A DNA stretch of 11,970 nt. Origin: 2-01-FULL-49-17 sp964553025. GTDB lineage: Bacteria > Patescibacteriota > Minisyncoccia > 2-02-FULL-40-12 > GWA2-44-9. The translations under genes and the position numbers were made by a program. This document shows positions 1 through 5,637 of the stretch, one piece after another. The notes beneath the pieces are model-generated. The model had not been told where the DNA came from and made no database searches. It saw only the letters and a list, made by a program, of their open reading frames with translations. The DNA lies in contig CAZKJF010000020.1 in NCBI GenBank assembly GCA_964553025.1, positions 1 through 11,970 of the forward strand. Reading direction: 5' to 3'. Numbering within the stretch: the first letter of the stretch is position 1; the number at the start of each line of letters is the position of its first letter.

Positions 1-453
1 CACCGTATATGGATACCCGCTTCGACTACAGAATCCATGTTGTTAACAAGGATAAAGGAAACTCATCTGTCTTTTGCAACATTTTTTTCATTCCACCTAA
101 TTTTCAATGTTCCTTCCTTAGCTGCCTGCCTCTAGCTGCGACTTCGATCGTATCCAGAGGCAGAAAGCTCCATAAACTAAGAAATAACCATAGAATGGCT
201 ATTGGCTTCTTGTTATGGCAATTTCGGTCATATTTTGGCTATTTTCCTAGATTATTTATCTAGTCTTTCCATCATATCGTATCCAGATTTGGAAGTCAAT
301 AAGGAAAGTGGATTAGATAAAAGTAAGGAATTATGCGGTTTTTATGTACAGAAGTAGTCCACAATCTTCTACTTCAAAGCTAATTGTATATGCTTTCAAA
401 AAAGTCGACAATAGGCCAAATTGTGGATAAGACCCTTCTTTTGGCCAAGCTTT
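1..453. other. AT-rich non-coding stretch, no convincing gene
   Basis: No open frame here resembles a protein. The longest, 9-263 on the plus strand, has no recognisable domain and runs against the direction of every other gene. Visible structure is limited. There is an 8-bp inverted repeat CTGCCTCT (126-133) / AGAGGCAG (156-163), an imperfect 9-bp stem at 183-203, and an 11-mer TCGTATCCAGA present at both 148-158 and 277-287. Near the right end, GGCCAAA (414-420) and TTTGGCC (440-446) form an inverted repeat around a perfect DnaA-box sequence. I see no clear intrinsic terminator for the lamin-tail gene that ends at 454, and no tRNA. Confidence 0.6.
422..430 (-). promoter_or_regulatory. Sequence matching a DnaA box
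   Basis: TGTGGATAA on the plus strand is the reverse complement of the strict DnaA box TTATCCACA. It lies in the spacer of the 7-bp inverted repeat 414-420 / 440-446, just downstream of the lamin-tail gene. A single box is weak evidence for function. No dnaA, dnaN or rpmH gene is in the window, so an origin cannot be claimed. Confidence 0.3.
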
Positions 454-1392
454 TTATTGGACGCTGTTTACCGCACGAGGTGTACCGATTATTAGGTTCC
501 CGACACTATCATGCCCATTTATATGGACGGAATCATTGGTGGCCCAATTACCGGGATCATTACCGCTTCTCAACGGACTTACCCGCTCCATGGAAGCTTT
601 CGTACTGTTATCGCCGGCAAACCAACCATCCTCGGCACTTACTTCATCGATTACTGATCCGACCGAACTGACAAGAGATAATTTTTCACCATTATTGCCG
701 ATGCTGCCGTTTTTACCGAAGGCGGTTGTGAGGTCTGCGGAAATATCGGAAATCGTCGAATCGTCTGTCCTTTCCACCAAATAATATACGTGCGGACCGA
801 TAGTGCCTTTCAGAACAATATTCGGACTGCCGTCAGCAGCCGTTACATGCCAGCCCTCCAGAGAGATTTGCCGATCAGTTACATTGTAAAGCTCTAGCCA
901 CTCGTCGGTAGCCGAGGCCTCGGTGCCCATCCAGCCAATTTCGTTAATAACTATCTCGCCGGCCCCGGCAGCCGGGGCCGGCGTATGGGAGGGCAGGGGT
1001 GACAGGATGACACTGGGTGTCGGAGATGGTGTCACTAGTGACACCTGTGCCACAGCTGGAGTGTCACTGGTGACAGGAGAGACTGATGTCACCGGTGTCA
1101 CCTCTGTTTTATTAGATATTGAGCCGCTTGTATTATGCGAGGTGACAGGTGTCACCACTGGTGTCATGTCACCTGTCACCGGTGTCACCTTCGGTGACAC
1201 CATGTCATCCTTGCCGCCACTATCCGGTGTCACGGTTCCCTGACCCGCCCCTAACTCCTCGCCACCAAAAGAGACCCCGAGGTAGGCCAAGGGGTCTCCG
1301 GGGCCGCCGGAACGGCTCATAACAAAGGTGATTCCGAATACCGCGGCAAGGATACCAATCAAAACAAATTTATTCTTCAATAAGGCATTCAT
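454..1392 (-). CDS. Membrane-anchored lamin-tail-domain (LTD) surface protein
   Basis: The 312-residue protein has one hydrophobic N-terminal segment (about residues 8-26) with no lipobox or obvious cleavage site, so it probably stays anchored with the rest outside the cell. Residues about 53-140 are a low-complexity linker rich in Val, Thr, Ser and Pro (repeats of the VTPVT type). Residues about 146-308 are a lamin tail domain, an Ig-like fold: it opens with IVINEIGWMG, then DEWLELYN (163-170), the LEGW turn and the closing GTPRAVNS. LTDs in bacterial exported proteins are thought to mediate binding or cell-surface attachment; no enzyme domain is attached here. The linker DNA is full of short inverted repeats (see 1000-1232). 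The start is an ATG with no Shine-Dalgarno sequence; TATACC lies 6 nt upstream. The next gene upstream ends at 1489 with a hairpin between them, so this gene is probably transcribed alone. The domain call is firm; the ligand and role are unknown. Confidence 0.88.
   Translation of the reverse strand: MNALLKNKFVLIGILAAVFGITFVMSRSGGPGDPLAYLGVSFGGEELGAGQGTVTPDSGGKDDMVSPKVTPVTGDMTPVVTPVTSHNTSGSISNKTEVTPVTSVSPVTSDTPAVAQVSLVTPSPTPSVILSPLPSHTPAPAAGAGEIVINEIGWMGTEASATDEWLELYNVTDRQISLEGWHVTAADGSPNIVLKGTIGPHVYYLVERTDDSTISDISADLTTAFGKNGSIGNNGEKLSLVSSVGSVIDEVSAEDGWFAGDNSTKASMERVSPLRSGNDPGNWATNDSVHINGHDSVGNLIIGTPRAVNSVQ
912..923. repeat. 12-bp perfect palindrome inside the LTD gene
   Basis: CCGAGGCCTCGG is its own reverse complement. 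It encodes the Thr-Glu-Ala-Ser turn near residues 157-160 of the LTD protein. It is one of several inverted repeats within coding sequence in this window. Confidence 0.8.
957..983. repeat. 13-bp inverted repeat with 1-nt centre, in the LTD gene
   Basis: Arms 957-969 and 971-983 are perfect reverse complements around A970, and all but the centre is G or C. The DNA encodes the Ala/Pro/Gly end of the linker (about residues 137-145), just before the lamin tail domain. A tight hairpin of this kind could form in mRNA or single-stranded DNA. Confidence 0.9.
1000..1232. repeat. Dense TGTCA/TGACA inverted-repeat array coding the LTD linker
   Basis: I count 17 pentamers: TGACA starting at 1000, 1008, 1039, 1071, 1143 and 1195, and TGTCA at 1030, 1062, 1087, 1096, 1150, 1162, 1167, 1174, 1183, 1203 and 1228. 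Their mixed orientation creates palindromes: 1028-1045 is a perfect 18-bp palindrome, and 1181-1189 / 1193-1201 is a 9-bp stem with loop TTC. The protein reads Val-Thr from both GTG-ACA and GTC-ACC codons, which is why both orientations occur. The array lies entirely inside the LTD gene and codes only flexible linker. Confidence 0.9.
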
Positions 1393-1455
1393 ACAACCGG
1401 TATATCATGCAATCAAAAGCAACCTTATTTTACTTTACTCCCAGGAAACGACAAA

Positions 1456-1501
1456 CTCAATAGCATAACGGCGGGCCTTGGCCCGCCGTTATGCTATTGA
1501 G
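1456..1501 (-). terminator. Large perfect hairpin at the 3' end of the winged-helix gene
   Basis: Arms 1456-1477 and 1480-1501 are perfect 22-bp reverse complements with only TT between them. On the minus strand the first arm contains the last codons and the TAA stop (1491-1489) of the winged-helix gene, and the second arm is followed by TTTGTCGTTT. It probably terminates that gene, although the U-tract is interrupted. The stem is longer than most intrinsic terminators and shares the octamer TCAATAGC with the hairpin at 2169-2210 on the other side of the same gene. Confidence 0.75.
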
Positions 1502-2127
1502 TAGTACATTGCGTTGTTTTCCTGGTTTTTCTTAATCAGACCGCCCTGAACCAGGGTCTGGAGATTTCGTTTAACCGTACGAGCTGACAACGCATTGAAT
1601 TGACTTACGATTTCATTGCTTCGAACCCGCGGATATTGGCGAATGTAGTCCAAGATTACCCGCTGATTCTCGGAAAGCCCCCGGGAATTTGAACGAGTCC
1701 CAGCACGACGGGATTTAGCCGCCGGCTGTCCTGCTGATACAACAGCTGGAGCTGCCGGAGGCGTTTTTTCGGCAACACTGCGAACGGGACGCGGGATTCG
1801 CGATGCTCGCAAAAATGCGATTTGGTGGCGCAGAAGTTCGGCATAAGAGGTGAGCAGGGAAACAGGATCACCGGTCTTTAAATATTGAAGTTCTTCCAGA
1901 AGCGTTCGAAGCGTTTGAATCGAGACTCTGTGATTTGAATAATATTGTGCGACGTTTGGAGTATCCCCTTGAGCGCGCAGGCGAGTGAAAGTGTCGAGAA
2001 AAGCATGGATTGCTTGGTCCAACCGATCCAAAAAGAACGGGTCCGGGATCGAAACGCGCAGCCGAGCATAGGCGACGACGATCTCTTTCAAAACATAATC
2101 CTGCGGTTCAGTTCCCTTGTTCGACAT
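1489..2127 (-). CDS. Winged-helix DNA-binding protein with helical N-terminal domain
   Basis: The 212-residue soluble protein has three parts. Residues about 8-110 are predicted mostly helical and match no family I can name. Residues about 111-150 are an Ala/Pro/Arg/Ser-rich linker. Residues about 151-212 form a winged helix: LSENQRVILDYI, then the helix-turn-helix with NEIVSQFNALSARTVKRNLQ, then the wing around GGLIKKNQENNAMYYS. The C-terminal part resembles MarR/ArsR/DeoR-type wHTH regions, so a transcription regulator is the best guess; the target is unknown. The gene is bounded by large hairpins (2169-2210 upstream, 1456-1501 downstream overlapping its stop), so it is likely a single-gene unit. 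The start is an ATG with no Shine-Dalgarno sequence. A 16-bp stretch inside the gene (1938-1953) recurs exactly at 2373-2388. Confidence 0.8.
   Translation of the reverse strand: MSNKGTEPQDYVLKEIVVAYARLRVSIPDPFFLDRLDQAIHAFLDTFTRLRAQGDTPNVAQYYSNHRVSIQTLRTLLEELQYLKTGDPVSLLTSYAELLRHQIAFLRASRIPRPVRSVAEKTPPAAPAVVSAGQPAAKSRRAGTRSNSRGLSENQRVILDYIRQYPRVRSNEIVSQFNALSARTVKRNLQTLVQGGLIKKNQENNAMYYSIA
1938..1953. repeat. Copy 1 of an exact 16-bp direct repeat (within the wHTH gene)
   Basis: AATAATATTGTGCGAC is identical to 2373-2388. Here it encodes the Val-Ala-Gln-Tyr-Tyr region (about residues 59-63) of the winged-helix protein. Confidence 0.85.
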
Positions 2128-2168
2128 GATGAGAAAGTTTTAAGGGTATTATTCCCATCTCGAACCAG

Positions 2169-2210
2169 CCCGTCAATAGCCGCCGGCGAACGCTGGCGGC
2201 TATTGACGGG
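2169..2210. repeat. 20-bp hairpin in the leader of the winged-helix gene
   Basis: Arms 2169-2188 and 2191-2210 pair over 20 bp with a single G/T position, with AA between them. Neither strand has a T-run after it, so it is not an ordinary intrinsic terminator. It lies 42-83 nt upstream of the winged-helix start, downstream of the terminator at 2283-2319, so it may form part of that gene's 5' leader or be an operator. It shares TCAATAGC with the hairpin at 1456-1501. Confidence 0.85.
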
Positions 2211-2282
2211 CGCTTGCGGCCCACAAGATTCAAAACAAAGAGACCGATCAGCTGCACAGAGAAGCAAAAGAAAGGATTCGAA

Positions 2283-2319
2283 TAAACAGAAAAAGCTCAT
2301 CCTGAGCTTTTTCTGTTTA
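2283..2319. terminator. Intrinsic terminator, probably bidirectional, after the FKBP operon
   Basis: Arms 2283-2299 and 2303-2319 are perfect 17-bp complements with loop TCC. The core AGCTCA/TGAGCT is flanked by A5 on one side and T5 on the other, so each strand shows a GC-containing stem followed by U-rich sequence. It is the first strong hairpin after the FKBP stop (2457) and most likely ends the operon that starts near 5104. Confidence 0.85.
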
Positions 2320-2372
2320 CCGATCAAACATCCTGATTCAATAACTCCTTCCTATGTTATTATTCAGCGTGT

Positions 2373-2388
2373 AATAATATTGTGCGAC
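2373..2388. repeat. Copy 2 of an exact 16-bp direct repeat (intergenic)
   Basis: AATAATATTGTGCGAC is identical to 1938-1953 inside the winged-helix gene. On the minus strand both copies are also preceded by an AGGGG(G)ATA-like string, although the gap differs by several bases. It may be a fragment of a duplicated gene or a shared binding site. Confidence 0.8.
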
Positions 2389-2412
2389 ATATCCCCCTGC
2401 TCACCTAAAAAG

Positions 2413-2421
2413 TTATCCACA
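2413..2421 (+). promoter_or_regulatory. Sequence matching a DnaA box
   Basis: TTATCCACA matches the strict DnaA box exactly. It is followed after 2 bases by the half-similar TTATCAAGG (2424-2432). It lies 36 nt downstream of the FKBP stop codon. Function is not shown. Confidence 0.3.
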
Positions 2422-2456
2422 GGTTATCAAGGTTTATGAGCCGGCGGAAAATCAAC

Positions 2457-2984
2457 CTATTGAGCCGCCTGCACCGAGAGAAGTTCAACTTCAAAGACCA
2501 ATGTTGAATTCGCTGGAATAGCCCCATTCCCTACTGCTTGGCTGCCATACCCCAGCGCCGGCGGGATTGTCAGTTTCCGCTTGCCGCCGACTTTCATGCC
2601 AGCAACGCCTTCATCCCATCCCTTGATGACTTGTCCCCCGCCCAGAATAAAACTAAAAGGCTGACCATGGTCGTAGGAACTGTCGAATTTAGTGCCGTTC
2701 GTCAGCCAACCGGTATATTGCACGGTTACGACGGTTCCTGGCTGGGCCACAGCGCCTGTTCCCACGGCTAAATCTTGAGTAACCAAACCGTCAGCGGCGG
2801 TAACCGGCGCCTGCGGACTCGCACTGGCGGCAACCGTAGCAGTCGGTGATGCTGTCGGACTCTCCGATGACGCGGCGCTGTCATATAAACTATTTGCCGG
2901 AGCTTGGCCTTTGCGAGCAAATAGAAAAATACCGACGACAACGAATGCAATGAGAATAATATACATAAGGATAGTTTTAGTCAT
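2457..2984 (-). CDS. Membrane-anchored FKBP-type peptidyl-prolyl cis-trans isomerase
   Basis: The protein has 175 residues. One hydrophobic N-terminal segment (about 5-23) followed by positive residues suggests an uncleaved anchor, and residues about 30-64 are a Ser/Thr/Ala/Pro linker. Residues about 66-172 are a full FKBP domain. The usual active-site residues are visible: Tyr90 (VQYTGW), Phe100-Asp101, Phe110 or Phe112, Val119-Ile120, Trp123 (IKGWDEG), Tyr146 (LGYGS), Ile156 and Phe164. It should catalyse proline isomerisation in exported proteins on the outer face of the membrane. It is the last gene of the unit, starting 6 nt after the DUF5671 stop, and ends in TAG. No Shine-Dalgarno sequence precedes the ATG. 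The family is certain; the location is inferred from the anchor. Confidence 0.95.
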   Translation of the reverse strand: MTKTILMYIILIAFVVVGIFLFARKGQAPANSLYDSAASSESPTASPTATVAASASPQAPVTAADGLVTQDLAVGTGAVAQPGTVVTVQYTGWLTNGTKFDSSYDHGQPFSFILGGGQVIKGWDEGVAGMKVGGKRKLTIPPALGYGSQAVGNGAIPANSTLVFEVELLSVQAAQ

Positions 2985-2990
2985 GGAGCG

Positions 2991-3917
2991 TTAGAGAGCC
3001 GGCGACTTTACCGGATACAATGCCGGATCAATGGTTCGTTGGAAGCAGACCCGACCGGCGCCATGCTGCCAGTTATTCTCATCACCCGCCGGCAAACCCG
3101 TCGAATACTGGCCTGCTTCATTAAATACGGCGCACAGCTCAAACGACCGGCTTCCCGTCGTGCGATATTCATACGCCGTGCCTGATTGCGGATCCCTCGA
3201 GACCTGGAAATTCGAGATCGGGTCGTTTAGCTGATCCAATGTCGCCGGCAATGAACCTTTTTGCTGCCAATAATTATAGACCAAATAGCTTTGAATGGTC
3301 TGCAAATTCGAGACTTTTTGCTCGTCAAAACGGATCAAACGCTGATGCTGAGGCGAACCGACGGTGATAAAGCCGTAGATCACTGCTGCGGCCACCACAC
3401 CGATAATTACCCAGCGAAATGCGTCCCGCGGATATTGGCGATCTTGCAATTCGGCCAGATAATACCAAAGCGAGGATCCGGCGATAAACAAAATCGTCAA
3501 AACTTTCAGGATAAACGCCGCCGTAAGATCGCCCTGAAGAAAGTTAAAGATGAGAGCAATTAAATCACCAATTACCACTAAACCGGCTGTAAAAACAGTC
3601 AAATACATGAGCCAGCGGCGAACTTTCATCTGGCGTTTTTCCGGATGAGCCGTCACGTCGCGATGCAGAAAAACGGAAACCCAAATAAAGACAGGGAATA
3701 CGACGACTAATGCGGCCAACGCGCTGCGGATGAGGGTTAAATTACTGTCGGGATAATACATCTGGCGCAGAGCATCGGGAAACGCAATATCGATGAACCG
3801 ATAGACTAGCATCCCGAAACTGACGGCGCTGACAACGAGCGTAACCAGAGACAGCAAATACAAGAACGTATCACGCGGAGTATTGTGGCCCTCCGAAGCC
3901 GTGTGAGTGGTAGTCAT
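2991..3917 (-). CDS. DUF5671-type multispanning membrane protein with extracytoplasmic C-terminal domain
   Basis: The 308-residue protein has about five hydrophobic segments (near 17-40, 63-84, 102-126, 132-154 and 168-186). A soluble C-terminal domain of about 120 residues follows. The membrane part fits DUF5671, seen often in Patescibacteria. The C-terminal part (about 197-300) contains RFDEQKVSNLQTIQSYLVYN, then LPATLDQLNDP and DPQSGTAYEYR. This resembles the post-helix region of type IV pilin-like or pseudopilin proteins in layout, but I do not claim homology. It has two cysteines (262 and 291) that could form a disulfide made by the neighbouring DsbA/VKOR pair. It lies 6 nt from both MutY (upstream) and FKBP (downstream), so it is co-transcribed with them. 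Function unknown. Confidence 0.85.
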   Translation of the reverse strand: MTTTHTASEGHNTPRDTFLYLLSLVTLVVSAVSFGMLVYRFIDIAFPDALRQMYYPDSNLTLIRSALAALVVVFPVFIWVSVFLHRDVTAHPEKRQMKVRRWLMYLTVFTAGLVVIGDLIALIFNFLQGDLTAAFILKVLTILFIAGSSLWYYLAELQDRQYPRDAFRWVIIGVVAAAVIYGFITVGSPQHQRLIRFDEQKVSNLQTIQSYLVYNYWQQKGSLPATLDQLNDPISNFQVSRDPQSGTAYEYRTTGSRSFELCAVFNEAGQYSTGLPAGDENNWQHGAGRVCFQRTIDPALYPVKSPAL

Positions 3918-3923
3918 ATGCCT

Positions 3924-4781
3924 TTACCTTACCACACCGGCTCGCTCAACGCCAGCCAGTTTCCACCGGCGCCGATCCCGGGCAATAAATCCTTCTTTTT
4001 CGAGAATCATAAGCGCTTTGGCAACAACAGCCGATTCTCGGCCCGTGCCGGCAGCGATGCCAGCCGTCGAGGAAGCGGCCTGGTCGAGAAATCTAAGAAT
4101 TTCGCCGCGAACCTGGCGGAATGAACCTTCAAATCGAGATTGTTTGGCATAATGACGGCTCCGGCGGTTCGGATTCGGGATCGTCTTGGCAAGCATGGCG
4201 CCATAATCCATTAACGCATAATACCAGTCGCGCGGATGGTGGGAATCCAAGGTTTGGGAAACATATTCGCGGACTGCCGCGTCCGGAACGGACGCGGCAT
4301 CTTTGAAAAAGAAATGGAGAAATACCCGCCGAATGTTCGTTTCAATGAATACAACCGGTTTGTTGAACGCAAAGGCAGCAATCGAACCGGCAGTATTTGG
4401 CCCGACGCCGGGCAAAGTGACCAATCGCGCCGGATCGGCCGGCAAAACGCCATTCCATTGTCCGGTAACAATCCGCGCCGCGCGCTGCAAAAACAGCGCC
4501 CGGCGGTTGTATCCAAGCCCCTGCCAGGCCCAAAGCACATCCGCCGTCGAGGCAGCCGCCAGGGATTGAAAATTTGGAAATAACTTAATAAATCTCCGAT
4601 ACTTCTCGACAACACGGCTTGTTTGCGTCTGCTGAAGCATGATCTCGGACACAAAAATCCGATACGGATCCAGCGATCCGTCGCCGCGAATCTTCACTCC
4701 TGGCGGCCGCCACGGAAAACTCCGCCGATTCCGCCGGTAAAACCGCCAAACCATTGTTTGAAACTTAGAAATCGAGTTCAC
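3924..4781 (-). CDS. mutY: MutY-type A/G-specific adenine DNA glycosylase lacking the Fe-S cluster
   Basis: In the MutY family this enzyme removes adenine mispaired with 8-oxoguanine. Visible are FPWR (22-25), SEIMLQQTQT with the catalytic Glu46 (E. coli Glu37), GLGYNRRA (88-95) and the helix-hairpin-helix LPGVGPNTAG (123-132). An ungapped match to the E. coli stretch after the hairpin puts Glu147 (FIETNIRRV) where the catalytic Asp138 stands. The protein contains no cysteine at all, so the C-X6-C-X2-C-X5-C cluster is absent. The C-terminal NUDIX-like domain is missing too; residues about 224-276 look like a small winged helix instead. At 285 residues it is shorter than typical MutY (about 350). 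The start is GTG, overlapping the upstream TAG by one base (TAGTG), which implies translational coupling. A related glycosylase with altered specificity is possible. Confidence 0.88.
   Translation of the reverse strand: MNSISKFQTMVWRFYRRNRRSFPWRPPGVKIRGDGSLDPYRIFVSEIMLQQTQTSRVVEKYRRFIKLFPNFQSLAAASTADVLWAWQGLGYNRRALFLQRAARIVTGQWNGVLPADPARLVTLPGVGPNTAGSIAAFAFNKPVVFIETNIRRVFLHFFFKDAASVPDAAVREYVSQTLDSHHPRDWYYALMDYGAMLAKTIPNPNRRSRHYAKQSRFEGSFRQVRGEILRFLDQAASSTAGIAAGTGRESAVVAKALMILEKEGFIARDRRRWKLAGVERAGVVR
4275..4299. repeat. 11-bp inverted repeat with 3-nt loop in mutY
   Basis: Arms 4275-4285 and 4289-4299 are perfect complements around GAA. The DNA encodes about residues 161-169 (Asp-Ala-Ala-Ser-Val-Pro-Asp-Ala-Ala), probably a surface loop of the glycosylase. 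Confidence 0.85.
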
Positions 4782-5104
4782 TACTTGATCGCCGCGCCAG
4801 CGGCGATTTCTTTATCGGGCATTAACAGAGAGACCGTCTCCCCGTCTCCGGCTGCAAGAACCATGCCTTGGCTTTCTAACCCCATCATCTGCCGAGGTTC
4901 CAAGTTAGAAATAACGACAATCGAACGACCGACTAAATCCTCGGGCTTATAGTACTTCGCAATACCGGAAAGAATCTGCCGCTGTTCTGAACCGGCGTCA
5001 ACGTGAAGCTTTAAAAGTTTTTCAGAACCTTCTACGGGTTCGGCTGACAAAACTTTCACGACTTTCAATTCTGCTTTTTTGAATTCATCGATCGTAATGT
5101 TCAT
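4781..5104 (-). CDS. Stand-alone tRNA-binding domain, methionyl-tRNA synthetase beta-subunit type
   Basis: The 107-residue protein is a complete OB-fold tRNA-binding domain of the MetRS C-terminal (EMAP II-like) family. It opens with ITIDEFKKAELKVVKV, then EGSEKLLKLHVD, QRQILSGIA and the conserved NLEPRQMMGLESQGMVLAA (67-85). In the family it dimerises and helps MetRS bind tRNA. Many bacteria carry it fused to the synthetase; here it is separate and the catalytic subunit is not in the window. The related chaperone-like CsaA is similar in size, but the NLEPR..MGLESQGM block fits MetRS better. It appears to be the first gene of the unit with mutY, DUF5671 and FKBP. A GATAAT element lies 8 nt before the ATG, with no Shine-Dalgarno sequence. 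Its last codons contain an 8-bp inverted repeat (4788-4795 / 4800-4807). Confidence 0.92.
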   Translation of the reverse strand: MNITIDEFKKAELKVVKVLSAEPVEGSEKLLKLHVDAGSEQRQILSGIAKYYKPEDLVGRSIVVISNLEPRQMMGLESQGMVLAAGDGETVSLLMPDKEIAAGAAIK

Positions 5105-5184
5105 GAAGCTTGATTATCTTCCCTGTTCGCGGAACATCTGTCGCGCCCGCCGTTTCGACGAAAAGAGGGAGGAACACAAAATAA

Positions 5185-5637
5185 TTATACGGTTTTTGGA
5201 ACCTTCGTCGCGTACAGACTCAATACGAACAGCGTCGTTGCCACGATAGCCGAAGCCATACAATAGAGACAGATGGCATGGATAACGAACAGCTGCAGGG
5301 ATACCAATACTAAGGTAACAAGAAAAGCAATCGTGCTGGCCCCCCGCCACATGCGAAGCCATTTTTGCGCGCCGAACTGAAAAAACAGCATCAAGCATCC
5401 GAGAACGGCGGCATAATACAAAACGCCGACCAGTGAAATCGGAACAGAACCAATCGTGGCGTACGGACTGGTGAGAACGGTCTCGCAGCCGCCGACAGTG
5501 CACGGCGGAATCTTGTTTTGATAGTGGGTCAGCGTGAGATAGAACGCATCAGCAAAACCGATCAGCGCGACAATCATCCCCGCCCAGACGGCCTTAGGAA
5601 TTAAGCGCGGCGTCAATGAGTTGTTTGAATTCGTCAT
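5185..5637 (-). CDS. VKOR-family thiol oxidoreductase (vitamin K epoxide reductase-like)
   Basis: The 150-residue protein has four hydrophobic segments (about 17-37, 66-88, 101-119 and 123-143). It has the VKOR cysteine set: the loop pair Cys46 and Cys51 (PPCTVGGCETV), a Ser in VPISLVG after it, and the membrane CXXC Cys123-Leu-Tyr-Cys126. Bacterial VKOR homologues reoxidise a periplasmic or extracellular DsbA using quinone, replacing DsbB. The gene lies directly after the DsbA-like gene and overlaps it by 44 nt, a strong sign that the two work together. The ATG at 5637 keeps a short polar N-terminus; the next Met (21) would cut into the first membrane segment, so the overlapping start is preferred. 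No strong terminator follows. Confidence 0.94.
   Translation of the reverse strand: MTNSNNSLTPRLIPKAVWAGMIVALIGFADAFYLTLTHYQNKIPPCTVGGCETVLTSPYATIGSVPISLVGVLYYAAVLGCLMLFFQFGAQKWLRMWRGASTIAFLVTLVLVSLQLFVIHAICLYCMASAIVATTLFVLSLYATKVPKTV

Larger units (their letters stand above)
2211..2456. other. Intergenic region between FKBP and the winged-helix gene
   Basis: No convincing gene is present. The region holds the terminator 2283-2319, copy 2 of the 16-bp repeat (2373-2388), a 7-bp AT stem (2358-2364 / 2373-2379) and a DnaA-box match (2413-2421). Reading on the minus strand there is also GGAAGGAG (2352-2345) followed by ATG TTT GAT CGG TAA (2331-2317), whose stop falls in the terminator stem. 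A promoter for the winged-helix gene should lie between about 2128 and 2282, but I could not identify one. Confidence 0.55.

Noticed and set aside
9..263. Plus-strand open frame of 84 residues at the left edge
   Set aside because: It has no recognisable domain, odd composition and no ribosome-binding site, and its orientation is opposite to all other genes.
923..1243. Plus-strand open frame with VTGVT-type repeats
   Set aside because: It is antisense to the LTD linker and repetitive only because the TGTCA/TGACA motif is almost self-complementary; it has no start signals or domain.
2088..2327. Minus-strand frame of 79 residues from a TTG between FKBP and the winged-helix gene
   Set aside because: It reads through a strong terminator hairpin and a second hairpin and overlaps the winged-helix gene out of frame; its sequence looks like non-coding DNA.
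2358..2379. AT-only 7-bp inverted repeat between FKBP and the winged-helix gene
   Set aside because: It is too short and low in complexity to stand out from the AT-rich background, although it overlaps the 16-bp repeat.
4211..4654. Long minus-strand frame of 147 residues inside mutY
   Set aside because: It is a shadow of mutY in another frame, with no domain and improbable composition.
4701..4712. 12-bp palindrome TGGCGGCCGCCA in mutY
   Set aside because: It encodes the Trp-Arg-Pro-Pro region and is GC-rich, so a palindrome of this length alone is not compelling; not counted with the longer stems.
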